Shown piece after piece: positions 17,114 to 25,450 of a DNA stretch of 64,000 bases. The first letter of the stretch is position 1; each line of letters starts with the position of its first letter. Position numbers and translations under genes: made by a program. The notes below the pieces were generated by a model. The model worked only from the letters and a program-made list of their open reading frames with translations. It was not told where the DNA came from and searched no databases. This stretch comes from Streptomyces nigrescens (GTDB lineage: Bacteria > Actinomycetota > Actinomycetes > Streptomycetales > Streptomycetaceae): positions 4,650,001-4,714,000 of the forward strand of contig AP026073.1 of NCBI GenBank assembly GCA_024349765.1, written 5' to 3'.

Positions 17114-18619
17114 TCAGGCCCCGGCGAGCGGGGAGGGCCGGGTGCTGCGCAACGGAGCGGCCAGGTCGGACAGGGCCCGCTCCAGGCCGTGCAGGTGGGC
17201 GAGTGCGGGCTCGGGCACCGCGTACTCGGGCACCGCCCCGGTCTCGGCGGCGGCGCGGGACCGGCCCGGTGTGGTGAGGGCCTCCACGGCGGCCTCCACC
17301 CGCCAGCACGCGGCGGCCAGCCGGTCGTCGTGCGAGGCCTCCGGGTCCGCGGCGATCGAGGCGAGCCCGCGGACCTCCCGGGCGCAGTCGTCGAGCAGCG
17401 CCAGTACCCGGCGCGCCTTCTCCTTGCGGCCGCGCAGCGGGCTCAGCGGGTGCACGAGCGGGGCGAGGGAGAGCCGGACCCGGCCGAGCAGCAGTTCCAG
17501 TTCGGCGATCCGCGGGGTGGGGTCGGCGGTCCTCGAACCGGCGAGCCGGGCGGCGGCCTCGGTGGCGCAGGCGTGCACACAGCGCAGGGCGCGCTCGATC
17601 CAGGCGTCCGTGGTGGCGTGCGTGGTCACCGGCAGGACGAGCAGGACGGCCAGTGCCGCGCCGAGCGCGCCGACGCCGGTCTCGGTGAGTCGGAGGGCCA
17701 GCAGGTCCGGGGTCAGGACGCCGAGGAGCCCGTAGAGCAGACCGGCCATCACCGTCACCGCGAACATCATCCAGGTGTACGAGACCGGGGCGGTGTAGAA
17801 GATCCCGAAGACGCAGAGCGCGATCAGGGCCATGGAGGGGACCGCGGCGCCGTGCAGGGGGATGGCCACGACCGTCCCGGCGGCGATGCCGAGGACGGTG
17901 CCGAGCACCCGGCGGAAGCCGCGGACCAGGGTCTCCCCCCGGGAGGCGGTGTTGACGAAGATCCACCAGGTGGCGCCGACGGCCCAGTACCAGCGCTGGT
18001 CGGAGAGCACCTGGCCCGCCAGGAGGGCGAACCCGCCGCCGAGCGTCGCCTGGATCGCCTGGCGAGTGGTCGTACGGGCCAGTCCGGTCCCGGACGGCGG
18101 CGCCGGCGCGGCGGCCGGCGGCAGCTTCCGCTCGTAGCACCAGAGCCCGAACCGCACGGCCGAGGACATGGCGATCGACAGCGCGACGGCGCCGTAGAGC
18201 TCGACGAGCTGGCCGGGCACCGTGTGCAGGAACTGCGTGGCGAAGAACATCATGAACGCGAACACCCCGAGGGCATGGCCGCGCGGGCCCCAGCGGCGGG
18301 CGTAGACCCCCAGGCCCATGACCGCGAGGAAGGCCGCGTCCCGGGCCGGCGGGAGGTCGTGCAGGCCCGCGGCGAGTGCGAGCACCGGGAAGCCGACGGC
18401 GGGCAGCAGCAGGGTGGTGACGGCCTGGCCGCGGACCGTGGCGTCGGTGACGGTGAAGAGGGCCAGCAGTGCGGCGAGCCCGCCGGTGACGGCGGCGACC
18501 AGGGAATGCCCGGCCAGGCCGCAGGCGGCGACCGCCAGGGCGATGCCGAGGACGGCCCGCACGGCGCTGCGCAGCCGCAGCCACCCCGGGTCCGGAGCCA
18601 CGAACACCCTCTTCAGCAC
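17114..18619 (-). CDS. FUSC-family (aromatic acid exporter-like) membrane protein
   Basis: 501-aa membrane protein. Two blocks of hydrophobic helices: an N-terminal cluster (LRSAVRAVLGIALAVAACGL onward) and a second block after residue about 220 (YWAVGATWWIFVNTASR is the FUSC signature). The second block continues as GFRRVLGTVLGIAAGTVVA and several more helices. The cytoplasmic C-terminal third is helical and rich in Leu, Arg and Glu. The family exports aromatic acids, fusaric acid or related compounds. Divergent from an Lrp/AsnC-type regulator with three GCCATTGG-type motifs between them, suggesting amino- or aryl-acid-responsive control. Confidence 0.88.
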   Translation of the reverse strand: MLKRVFVAPDPGWLRLRSAVRAVLGIALAVAACGLAGHSLVAAVTGGLAALLALFTVTDATVRGQAVTTLLLPAVGFPVLALAAGLHDLPPARDAAFLAVMGLGVYARRWGPRGHALGVFAFMMFFATQFLHTVPGQLVELYGAVALSIAMSSAVRFGLWCYERKLPPAAAPAPPSGTGLARTTTRQAIQATLGGGFALLAGQVLSDQRWYWAVGATWWIFVNTASRGETLVRGFRRVLGTVLGIAAGTVVAIPLHGAAVPSMALIALCVFGIFYTAPVSYTWMMFAVTVMAGLLYGLLGVLTPDLLALRLTETGVGALGAALAVLLVLPVTTHATTDAWIERALRCVHACATEAAARLAGSRTADPTPRIAELELLLGRVRLSLAPLVHPLSPLRGRKEKARRVLALLDDCAREVRGLASIAADPEASHDDRLAAACWRVEAAVEALTTPGRSRAAAETGAVPEYAVPEPALAHLHGLERALSDLAAPLRSTRPSPLAGA

Positions 18620-18740
18620 TGCTTCCCCACCCTTCGACGGTCCGGCATGACAAAGGCGCCGCGGGGATCCGCAGCGCCATCGACCCCACCATCAGAGCAT
18701 CCCTCCGGCGAATGGCTCAACAGAGGTCGAAATCGCTGTG

Positions 18741-18903
18741 CCATTGGCCCACCCGGTGGCATCCATTCCGGTTCCGAGGAGGTCCAATGGCCGGGCCGCG
18801 CGGGACGGCACGCGGGATGTCCGCGCTGGCCGGTGCCCTGCCGGAGTACGCCGACGGGCCGGCAGCCGTCTCACCCGGCGGCCCGGATGCTGGGCCATTG
18901 GTA
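18741..18903. promoter_or_regulatory. Three GCCATTGG-type motifs in the FUSC/lrp intergenic region
   Basis: CCATTGGCC at 18741-18749, CCAATGGCC (reverse orientation) within 18781-18792, and GGCCATTGG within 18892-18903. The shared 8-mer GCCATTGG recurs in both orientations between FUSC (starts 18619) and the Lrp/AsnC gene (starts 18948). Lrp/AsnC proteins bind arrays of such sites as octamers. Direct observation of the motif; binding is inferred. Confidence 0.45.
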
Positions 18904-18947
18904 CATTCACCGGCAGAGTCCGCCGACCGTGGAGGAGGCCGTGGACC

Positions 18948-19427
18948 GTGCCCGTGGACGCCCTGGACGCCAAGATCCTCCGGCTGCTGCTGGAGCAGCC
19001 GCGCACCAGCGTGCGGGAGTACGCCCGGCTGCTCGGCGTGGCGCGGGGCACCGTGCAGGCCCGGCTGGACCGGCTGGAGCGGGACGGCGTGATCACGGCG
19101 TACGGACCGCGGCTGTCGCCCGCCGCGCTCGGCCATCCGCTGCTCGCCTTCGTGCACATCGAGGTCACCCAGGGCCACCTGGAGGAGGTGGCCGACGCGC
19201 TCGCGGAGGTACCGCAGATCATCGAGGCGTTCTCGACGACCGGCGGCGGCGATCTGCTGACCCGGGTGGTGGCCCGGGACGCGGCGCACCTGGAGGACGT
19301 GATCCAGCGGCTGATCAGCCTGCCGGGGGTGGTCCGCACGCGGACGGAGATGGCACTGCGCGAGCGGGTGCCGCACCGGATGCTGCCGTTGGTCGAGGAC
19401 GTGGGCGGGACCGCCCGGCAGCGGTGA
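18948..19427 (+). CDS. Lrp/AsnC-family transcriptional regulator
   Basis: 159 aa, the standard length. The N-terminal HTH starts at DALDAKILRLLLEQPRTSVRE and includes YARLLGVARGTVQARLDRLERDGVITAYG. A RAM (amino-acid binding) domain follows (AFVHIEVTQGHLEEVADALAEVPQIIEAFSTTGGGDLL). Start GTG 18948 with GGAGGAGG 9 nt upstream; a second GTG at 18954 is also possible. Divergent from the FUSC exporter, its most likely target. Effector unknown. Confidence 0.9.
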   Translation: MPVDALDAKILRLLLEQPRTSVREYARLLGVARGTVQARLDRLERDGVITAYGPRLSPAALGHPLLAFVHIEVTQGHLEEVADALAEVPQIIEAFSTTGGGDLLTRVVARDAAHLEDVIQRLISLPGVVRTRTEMALRERVPHRMLPLVEDVGGTARQR

Positions 19428-19435
19428 GCCGGGCC

Positions 19436-19470
19436 GGCGTTCGGCGTTCGGCGTTCGGCGTTCGGCGTTC
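19436..19470. repeat. Five perfect tandem copies of GGCGTTC
   Basis: Uninterrupted 7-bp repeat x5 between the Lrp/AsnC stop (19427) and the HAD gene start (19501). It ends 30 bp before the start codon, so copy-number change would alter the leader or promoter spacing of the HAD gene. Confidence 0.95.
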
Positions 19471-19500
19471 GGGGCGGAACGCCTTGGCATGCTGGAGGGC

Positions 19501-20247
19501 ATGAGTGCCTCCCCCACCTCCCCGGTCACGCCCACCCCGGTGATCTTCGATCTCGACGGCACGCTGGTGGACAGCGAGCCGAACTACTACGAGGCGGGGC
19601 GCCGGCTGCTGGCCGGCTACGGCGTGCCGGACTTCGGCTGGGAGCAGCACGCCCGTTTCATCGGCATCGGGACGCGGGAGACGCTGGAGATCCTCAGCGC
19701 GGAGCTCGGGATCGACGCGCCCGTGGACGAGCTGCTCGCGGGCAAGAACCGGCTCTATCTGGAGCTGGCGCGGGCGCACACCGAGGTCTTCCCGGAAATG
19801 CGCCGCCTGGTCCGGCTGCTGTCGGCGGCCGGGCATCCGATGGCGGTGGCGTCCGGTTCCTCGCGGGCCGCGATCGAGGCGGTGCTGGCCGGGACGGGGC
19901 TCGACGGGCTGCTGACGACGGTCGTGTCGGCGGAGGAGGTGGCGCGCGGCAAGCCGGAACCCGATGTGTTCCTGGAGGCGGCGCGCCGGCTGGGGGCCGC
20001 GCCCGCGGACTGTGTGGTGCTGGAGGACGCGGCGCCCGGTGCGCTCGCGGCCGCCCGGGCCGGGATGCGGTGCATCGCGGTCCCGTACGTGCGCGGCACG
20101 GCCGACGACCCGGGTTTCGCGGGCGCCGGGCTGCTGTTCCGGGGCGGCCAGCGGGAGTTCACCGCCCGGGCCGCGTACGCGTGGCTGGGGCGGGCGGCGC
20201 AGCGCCCGGCGGAGGAACCGGCGGGGGAGACCGCGAGGCCGTCCTGA
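19501..20247 (+). CDS. HAD-superfamily phosphatase (beta-phosphoglucomutase-like)
   Basis: 248 aa HAD hydrolase. Motif I is IFDLDGTLVDSEP near residue 15, motif II is VASGSSRAAIE, motif III is the Lys in GKPEPDVFLEAARRL, and motif IV is LEDAAPGALAA. A helical type-1 cap lies between motifs I and II, as in beta-PGM/YbiV-like sugar-phosphate phosphatases. ATG 19501 is preceded by GGAGGG and preferred to ATG 19489. Substrate is likely a small phosphorylated sugar or nucleotide; not determinable. Convergent with the sugar-binding lipoprotein gene across a shared terminator. Confidence 0.9.
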   Translation: MSASPTSPVTPTPVIFDLDGTLVDSEPNYYEAGRRLLAGYGVPDFGWEQHARFIGIGTRETLEILSAELGIDAPVDELLAGKNRLYLELARAHTEVFPEMRRLVRLLSAAGHPMAVASGSSRAAIEAVLAGTGLDGLLTTVVSAEEVARGKPEPDVFLEAARRLGAAPADCVVLEDAAPGALAAARAGMRCIAVPYVRGTADDPGFAGAGLLFRGGQREFTARAAYAWLGRAAQRPAEEPAGETARPS

Positions 20248-20257
20248 CGGAAGCGCC

Positions 20258-20303
20258 GGACGGCCACGCTCCGGCCGGTCTGCGGCGCGGAGCGTGGCCG
20301 TCC
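20258..20303. terminator. Bidirectional terminator hairpin (16-bp perfect stem)
   Basis: GGACGGCCACGCTCCG (20258-20273) and its exact complement (20288-20303) with a 14-nt loop. It lies between the convergent HAD gene (stop 20247) and the substrate-binding-protein gene (stop 20327). Confidence 0.88.
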
Positions 20304-20326
20304 CGGTCACCCGGCCCGCGGCGGGG

Positions 20327-21409
20327 TCACTCCAGGCCGAGCGACTTGCAGGCGGAGGCGAGGTCGTCGGCGCAGAGCAGGTCGACCCGGACCAGGCCGT
20401 CGCGGACGACGGTGTCCTTCAGGTTCTTCCGGTTGACCAGCTGCGCCTTGAACAGCCGGGCCGGAATGGCGGCCTTGCTGCTGCTGGTCGCGGTGGTGGA
20501 CGTCAGCGAGCTGATCTTCTTGCCACGGAGCAGCCGGAAGGCAATTTCTGCCGCCGTTTCGGCCTCCGGCCGGACTTCCTTGTAAATGGTGAAGGACTGG
20601 GTGCCGGCGATCACCCGCTGGAGGGCGGGGAGTTCGGCGTCCTGGCCGCCGACCGGAATGTTCTTGAGGCCCGCCGACTTGAGCGCCTCGGCGATACCGC
20701 CGGCCATACCGTCGTTGGCGGAGTACACCGCGTCGAATCCCTGCGGGCCGCGCGCCTTGATGACGTCGGACATCTTCTTCTTGGCGGTCGCCGCGGACCA
20801 GTCGGGGATGTCCTTCTCATACACGATCTTGTGGACCTTGCCGTCGAGGACGTCATGTGCGCCCTTCTTGTAGGACGGCGCATTCGGGTCGGTCGGCGAG
20901 CCGTTCATCATGACGATGTCGGAGTTGGCCGCCTGCGATCCGAGAGCGGCGAGAATGCCCTCTCCCTGGAGCCGGCCGATCTTCTCGTTGTCGTAGGAGA
21001 CATACGCTGCGACGTCGCCCTCGGCGAGCCGGTCGTAGGCGATGACCTTGACGCCCTTCTTGGCAGCGGCGTCCACCCAGCTCTTGGCCGCCTGGGAGTC
21101 GACCGGGTCCAGGATGATGACCTTGACGCCCTTCTTCACCATGGCGTCGAACTGCTGTTTCTGGGTGCCGACTTGCTGCTCGGCGTTGCGGTAATCGACT
21201 TTGCATTCGAGGCAGAGGGAGGCCACCCGCGACGTAATGATGCGGCGGTCGAACTTCTCGTATCGGTCCGCTTTGTTCTCCGGGAGGAGCAGACCGATGG
21301 AGTCCTTGCCGGCACCCGCGTCCTGGTGATCTTGGCCGCAGGCCGCCAATGGCGCCGCAAGAGAAAGCGCCATTGCGCCGGTGAGCGCACGCCGCATTAT
21401 TGCATTCAT
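20327..21409 (-). CDS. Sugar ABC transporter substrate-binding lipoprotein (orphan)
   Basis: 360-aa periplasmic-binding-protein-1 fold of the ribose/xylose (CUT2) type, for extracytoplasmic sugar capture. A signal peptide with lipobox LAAC near residue 27 gives a lipid-anchored mature protein starting CGQDHQD. Typical patterns: SIGLLLPENKADRYEKFD, AMVKKGVKVIILDPVDSQAA, KVIAYDRLAEGDVAAYVSYDNEKIG, DAVYSANDGMAGG and PVGGQDAE. An unusual CLEC pair sits around mature residue 45. ATG 21409 with GGGAGG 10 nt upstream is preferred to ATG 21427. No ABC ATPase or permease lies within the window on either side. Confidence 0.92.
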   Translation of the reverse strand: MNAIMRRALTGAMALSLAAPLAACGQDHQDAGAGKDSIGLLLPENKADRYEKFDRRIITSRVASLCLECKVDYRNAEQQVGTQKQQFDAMVKKGVKVIILDPVDSQAAKSWVDAAAKKGVKVIAYDRLAEGDVAAYVSYDNEKIGRLQGEGILAALGSQAANSDIVMMNGSPTDPNAPSYKKGAHDVLDGKVHKIVYEKDIPDWSAATAKKKMSDVIKARGPQGFDAVYSANDGMAGGIAEALKSAGLKNIPVGGQDAELPALQRVIAGTQSFTIYKEVRPEAETAAEIAFRLLRGKKISSLTSTTATSSSKAAIPARLFKAQLVNRKNLKDTVVRDGLVRVDLLCADDLASACKSLGLE

Positions 21410-21852
21410 TTTTTCGGTACCTCCCATGGGGCCGCCTGACCCGGCCCAGAACGGCTGAAGTGAACGCCACCACCTGCCCGGTAGTCAAGAATCGAAGCAA
21501 TAACGATGCGAAGGTGGGGCACGAGTTGAGACTCCGAAGTGAGAAGGAGTCCGGATACTCGGAGTGAGCCTTTCGCCCCCTATCAGCCCGCCAGGACTTC
21601 AACCCGCCCCTTCTGGGCCGGAGTTGTCCGATCACGCTGAGTGAACATCAACTTCGCTGTTATGTACATCGAGGCGACGACTCATCCCCTTTTTCCGAGA
21701 GGTGCACATGGCGAGCTGTCGACGCAAAAAGTCCGTTTGGCGAGAGAGGCGGTTTCCCAACCGCTTTCACTCCGCACTGCCCCTATTTCGGGGAAATGGG
21801 CTTTCACGCCGAAAGCGGGGACCCACCCGATGGACGGTCCCCCGATGGACGG
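21410..21852. other. Intergenic region upstream of the sugar-binding lipoprotein gene
   Basis: About 440 bp, locally less GC-rich (around 21480-21760), holding the promoter of the lipoprotein gene on the minus strand. Short plus-strand frames exist (e.g. 21641-21949) but show no coding bias or SD. A direct repeat of CGATGGACGGTC lies near 21828-21853, just after the 3' end of the pucR gene. No clear LacI-type operator was found. Confidence 0.4.
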
Positions 21853-23085
21853 TCAGTGGCCGATGGTGCGTGCGATGTCCAGCGTGAGCCGCTGCCACGG
21901 ATCGCGGGGGTCGCGTCCGGTGAGCTCGCCGATCCGGCGCAGGCGGTAGCGCAACGACTGCGGGTGGAGGCCCAGCCTGCGGGCGGCGGCGTTCGCGGAG
22001 CCGGTGTCGAGGTAGGCGGTGAGCGCGTCCAGGAGGTGCCGCCGACCGGGGCTCAGGAGCGGACCGAGCAGCAACCGGGCGATCTGGTCGGGGGTGGTGG
22101 CGGGGCGGCCGGCGAGGAGCGCGAGGACCTGGGCGTCCCCGTCGGTGAGGAGGCGTGCGGGGTGGTGGGCGTGTGCGGGGGCGGTGTCCAGGGCGTCGGC
22201 CGCGAGGCGGTGGGCCACGGCGATCCGCTCCAGGCTCTCCCCGGAGATCGCGCAGCCGCGCAGCGCCCGCTCGTGCAGCGCCGCGGGCGCACCCCCTTCG
22301 CCGCCCGCCGGGAGCAGCAGGACGAGGCGGGATCCCCGTACCGTCGCCAGCGCGGCGACGTCGGACGCCCCCGCTCCCCCGTCACCGGTCAGCGCCGCGA
22401 GCAGCTCGTCCGCCAGCTCCCCGGAGACGGCCGGCCCGATCTCCGCGCCGGCCGGTGCCAAAGGCGCAGCGGCCTGACCCGGATGACTCGGCTCGGCAGG
22501 TTCGACCGGTTCGGCCACCAACAGGCAGTACGGGTCCGGGAGTTGGACGCCCAGACGGGCGGCCCGGCCGGTCAGGGCGCCGATGGAGGCGTGCCGCCCG
22601 GCGATCAGGTCGTCGAGGAGCAGCCGCAGCGCCCGGCCGCGGTCCCCCGCGAGGTCCTCGTTCGCGGCCTCGTAGGTCCCCGCCATCTCTTCGGCCAGGG
22701 TGTCCAGCGCGGTCAGCAGCATCCGGGTGAGGGCGAAGGCGTCCTCGGCGGTGGGCCGGGGCGTGCAGACCGCGATCTCGTCCGCGATGACGGTCGCCGC
22801 GACCCGGTAGGCCCGCAGTACGGCCTGTACGGGGCGGCCGTCGGCGGCCCGGGCCGCCGCGATACCGCGGAACCGGCGCAGATCGGCCGGCCCCAGCACG
22901 CCGTCCGTGGCCCACAGGTGCAGCAGCCGGTCCAGCGCCCAGGCGGCGATCGCCCGCACCTCCGGAAGCCGGCGGTCGTCGAGCGCCGCGTACGCCGGGA
23001 CCTGCGCGTGCACCGCGTCGACGACGGCGTCGACGACACGGGGAGTGGCGGTCAGCTCCTGCCGGATCCGCTCGCGGTCGTTCAT
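21853..23085 (-). CDS. PucR-family transcriptional regulator
   Basis: 410 aa. The C-terminal HTH_30 (PucR C-terminal) domain is clear: LLDALTAYLDTGSANAAARR then LGLHPQSLRYRLRRIGELTG. The N-terminal half matches PucR-like regulators (VDAVHAQVPAYAALDDRR, LRRFRGIAAARAADGRPVQ, VLRAYRVAATVIADEIA). These control catabolic operons (purines, amino acids, hydroxy acids) as one-component regulators. ATG 23085 has no strong SD. Divergent from lactate 2-monooxygenase, the most likely target. Confidence 0.88.
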   Translation of the reverse strand: MNDRERIRQELTATPRVVDAVVDAVHAQVPAYAALDDRRLPEVRAIAAWALDRLLHLWATDGVLGPADLRRFRGIAAARAADGRPVQAVLRAYRVAATVIADEIAVCTPRPTAEDAFALTRMLLTALDTLAEEMAGTYEAANEDLAGDRGRALRLLLDDLIAGRHASIGALTGRAARLGVQLPDPYCLLVAEPVEPAEPSHPGQAAAPLAPAGAEIGPAVSGELADELLAALTGDGGAGASDVAALATVRGSRLVLLLPAGGEGGAPAALHERALRGCAISGESLERIAVAHRLAADALDTAPAHAHHPARLLTDGDAQVLALLAGRPATTPDQIARLLLGPLLSPGRRHLLDALTAYLDTGSANAAARRLGLHPQSLRYRLRRIGELTGRDPRDPWQRLTLDIARTIGH

Positions 23086-23132
23086 CACAGGGTGATAGTC
23101 GCAGCGGAAGAATGTGCGCACCACCGTGGACG

Positions 23133-23156
23133 GATCTTGTCACTGTCGCAAGGATC
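23133..23156. promoter_or_regulatory. Imperfect inverted repeat in pucR/lactate monooxygenase promoter region
   Basis: GATCTTG (23133-23139) and CAAGGATC (23149-23156) form an inverted repeat with one bulged base, 48-115 bp from the two divergent starts. Candidate site for the PucR-type regulator. Confidence 0.3.
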
Positions 23157-23247
23157 ACGGGGACGGCCCGACGGCCCCGCGGTCGCGACGGACGCATCGG
23201 ACCGGTGGGCCCCAGAAAGACGCGCACGAGAGAGGCGGGACGGCCGG

Positions 23248-24417
23248 ATGGCGAAGCACTGGGCGGACTTCCAGTACGAGATCTACCTGAACGGCATGAC
23301 GGGCGCGGTACCCCGGCTGCCGACCGATCTGACCCGGCTGGAGGAGCTCACCGAGCAGCGGCTGGGCCCCGGCCCGGTCGGCTATGTGGCGGGCAGTGCG
23401 GGCAGCGGCAGCACCGCGGCCGCCAACCGGGCCGCCCTCGACCGCCGGCGAATCGTCCCGCGGATGCTCCGCGACGTGCACGAACGCAACCTGTCCGTCG
23501 AGGTGTTGGGCCGCCGGCTGCCGGCGCCGATGGCGCTCGCCCCGGTCGGGGTGCTGTCGATCCTGCATCCGGACGCCGAGCCCGCCGCCGCCCGGGCCGC
23601 CGCGGCACACGGCGTCCCGTACATCCTCTCCTCCGCCTCCAGCACCCCGATGGAGCAGGTCGCCGAGGCGATGGGCGACGGGGAGCGCTGGTTCCAGCTG
23701 TACTGGGCGAAGGACCGCGAGGTCACCAGGAGCTTCCTGCACCGGGCGAAGGCCGCGGGTTTCACCGCGCTGTTCGTCACCCTCGACACCCCGCTCCTCG
23801 CCTGGCGGCCGCGCGACCTCGACCAGGCGTACCTGCCGTTCCTGCACGGGGTGGGCACCGCCAATTACTTCTCCGACCCCGCGTTCCGGGCCGGGCTCGC
23901 CAAGCCGGTCCACGAGGACCCGAACGCGGCCGTGCTGCACTTCGTCCAGATGTTCGCCGACCCCGCCAAGACCTGGCCCGACCTGGCGTTCCTGCGGGAG
24001 AACTGGGACGGCCCGATCGTGCTCAAGGGCATCCTGCACCCGGATGACGCACTGCGGGCGGCCGAGGCCGGCGTGGACGGCGTGGTCGTCTCGAACCACG
24101 GCGGCCGTCAGGTGGCCGGCTCGGTCGCCGCCGCCGACGCGCTGCCCCGCGTCGCCGAGGCGGCCGGCGACCGGCTCACCGTGCTCTTCGACAGCGGCAT
24201 CCGCACCGGCGACGACATCGTCAAGGCGCTGGCGCTCGGCGCGCAATCGGTGCTGGTCGGACGCCCGTACGCATACGGTCTCGGCCTCGACGGCCAGGCC
24301 GGCGTCGAGCACGTGATCCGCTGTCTGCTCGCCGAGTTCGACCTCACCCTCGCACTGTCCGGGCACGCCCGCCCCGGCACGCTGACCGCCGACGACCTCA
24401 CCACGGCGTCCGCGTAA
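23248..24417 (+). CDS. FMN-dependent L-lactate 2-monooxygenase/alpha-hydroxyacid oxidase
   Basis: 389-aa TIM-barrel FMN enzyme. Lactate monooxygenase converts L-lactate and O2 to acetate, CO2 and water; related oxidases give pyruvate and H2O2. Signatures: LAPVGVLSILHPDAE, FQLYWAKDRE (active-site Tyr), VLKGILHPDDA (Lys at about 260, FMN N1 contact), and SNHGGRQ with the catalytic His at about 284 and substrate-binding Arg at about 287. The stretch between the Tyr and Lys motifs is long, as in lactate 2-monooxygenases rather than glycolate oxidases. ATG 23248 follows GAGAGGCGGGA. It may be transcribed with the 2-hydroxyacid dehydrogenase gene, 63 bp downstream. Confidence 0.9.
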   Translation: MAKHWADFQYEIYLNGMTGAVPRLPTDLTRLEELTEQRLGPGPVGYVAGSAGSGSTAAANRAALDRRRIVPRMLRDVHERNLSVEVLGRRLPAPMALAPVGVLSILHPDAEPAAARAAAAHGVPYILSSASSTPMEQVAEAMGDGERWFQLYWAKDREVTRSFLHRAKAAGFTALFVTLDTPLLAWRPRDLDQAYLPFLHGVGTANYFSDPAFRAGLAKPVHEDPNAAVLHFVQMFADPAKTWPDLAFLRENWDGPIVLKGILHPDDALRAAEAGVDGVVVSNHGGRQVAGSVAAADALPRVAEAAGDRLTVLFDSGIRTGDDIVKALALGAQSVLVGRPYAYGLGLDGQAGVEHVIRCLLAEFDLTLALSGHARPGTLTADDLTTASA

Positions 24418-24480
24418 CGCTCGCCCCCCTTCCGCATGACCACCGCGGCGCGCACCGCGCCCGACACCGAGAGGCCCGCC

Positions 24481-25449
24481 ATGAAGAACGTGCTCGCCGT
24501 CATCTCCCCGCACGTGGGCGGCCGCGCCGCCGGCGCCGCGCTGGCCGGCGTCTTTCCCGGCCACGCCCACGTCACCGTCGTCGAGAGCACCGACGAGGAC
24601 CCCGCGGCGCTGGCCGCGGCGCACGTCATCATCACCGGCCTCGCCCCCGTGACCGCCGAACACCTCGCTGCGGCAGCGGAGTTGGAGCTGGTCCAGTGCG
24701 CCAGCCACGGCTTCGACTACGTCGATCTGGACGCCGCGCGCGACCGGGGCGTCCCGGTCTGCAACATCGGCTCCAGCGGCGCCGAGAAGCAGAACGTGGC
24801 CGAGCAGACCTTCGCCCTGATGCTCGCGCTCGCCAAGCAGCTGGTCCCCGCCCATACGGCGCTGACCGAGGCGGACTGGGCGCTGCCGCGTCTGCAGCAG
24901 TCGATCACCGAGCTGTCCGGGAAGACCCTCGGCATCGTCGGCCTGGGCCACATCGGGGTGGAGGTGGCACGGCGCGCCGTCGCGTTCGACATGAGCATCG
25001 TCTACGCCGGACCGCGGCCGGTCGACCCGGAGACCGCGGCCCGGCTCGGCGGGGCCCGCCATCTGGACCTGGACGAGCTGCTCCGCACGTCGGACTACGT
25101 TTCCCTGCACGCCCCGCTCACCGAGGCGACCCGGCACCTCCTCGACGCCGAGCGACTGGCCCTCCTGAAGCCGAGCGCCTTTGTCATCAACACGGCGCGG
25201 GGTGCCCTGATCGACCAGGACGCGCTGGCGGACGCGCTGGCCGCCGGGACCCTCGCCGGCGCCGGCATCGACGTCTTCGACCCCGAACCGCCCACCGCGG
25301 CCCTGCGACTCCTCAAGGCCCCGAACGTCGTCCTCTCCCCCCACGTCGCGGGCGTCACGCGAGAAACACTGGTCCGCATCGCCCTGGCGGCCGTCGAGAA
25401 CGTCGTCACCCATCTGGACGGCAAGCGGGTGCGCGACGTCGTGGGCTAG
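24481..25449 (+). CDS. D-isomer-specific 2-hydroxyacid dehydrogenase
   Basis: NAD(P)-dependent oxidoreductase reducing 2-keto acids to D-2-hydroxyacids. 322 aa. Dinucleotide-binding motif TLGIVGLGHIGVEVARR. Catalytic residues are Arg240 in NTARGALID, Glu269 in DVFDPEPP and His288 in LSPHVAG. ATG 24481 has GAGAGG 6 nt upstream; an in-frame ATG at 24436 would add 15 residues. Lying just behind lactate monooxygenase, it may take part in hydroxy-acid turnover, but substrate specificity cannot be read. Confidence 0.92.
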   Translation: MKNVLAVISPHVGGRAAGAALAGVFPGHAHVTVVESTDEDPAALAAAHVIITGLAPVTAEHLAAAAELELVQCASHGFDYVDLDAARDRGVPVCNIGSSGAEKQNVAEQTFALMLALAKQLVPAHTALTEADWALPRLQQSITELSGKTLGIVGLGHIGVEVARRAVAFDMSIVYAGPRPVDPETAARLGGARHLDLDELLRTSDYVSLHAPLTEATRHLLDAERLALLKPSAFVINTARGALIDQDALADALAAGTLAGAGIDVFDPEPPTAALRLLKAPNVVLSPHVAGVTRETLVRIALAAVENVVTHLDGKRVRDVVG

Positions 25450-25450
25450 T

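Noticed and set aside
21641-21949. Plus-strand frame of about 100 codons upstream of pucR's 3' end
   Set aside because: Third positions are not GC-biased, no SD, overlaps the pucR 3' end in antisense.
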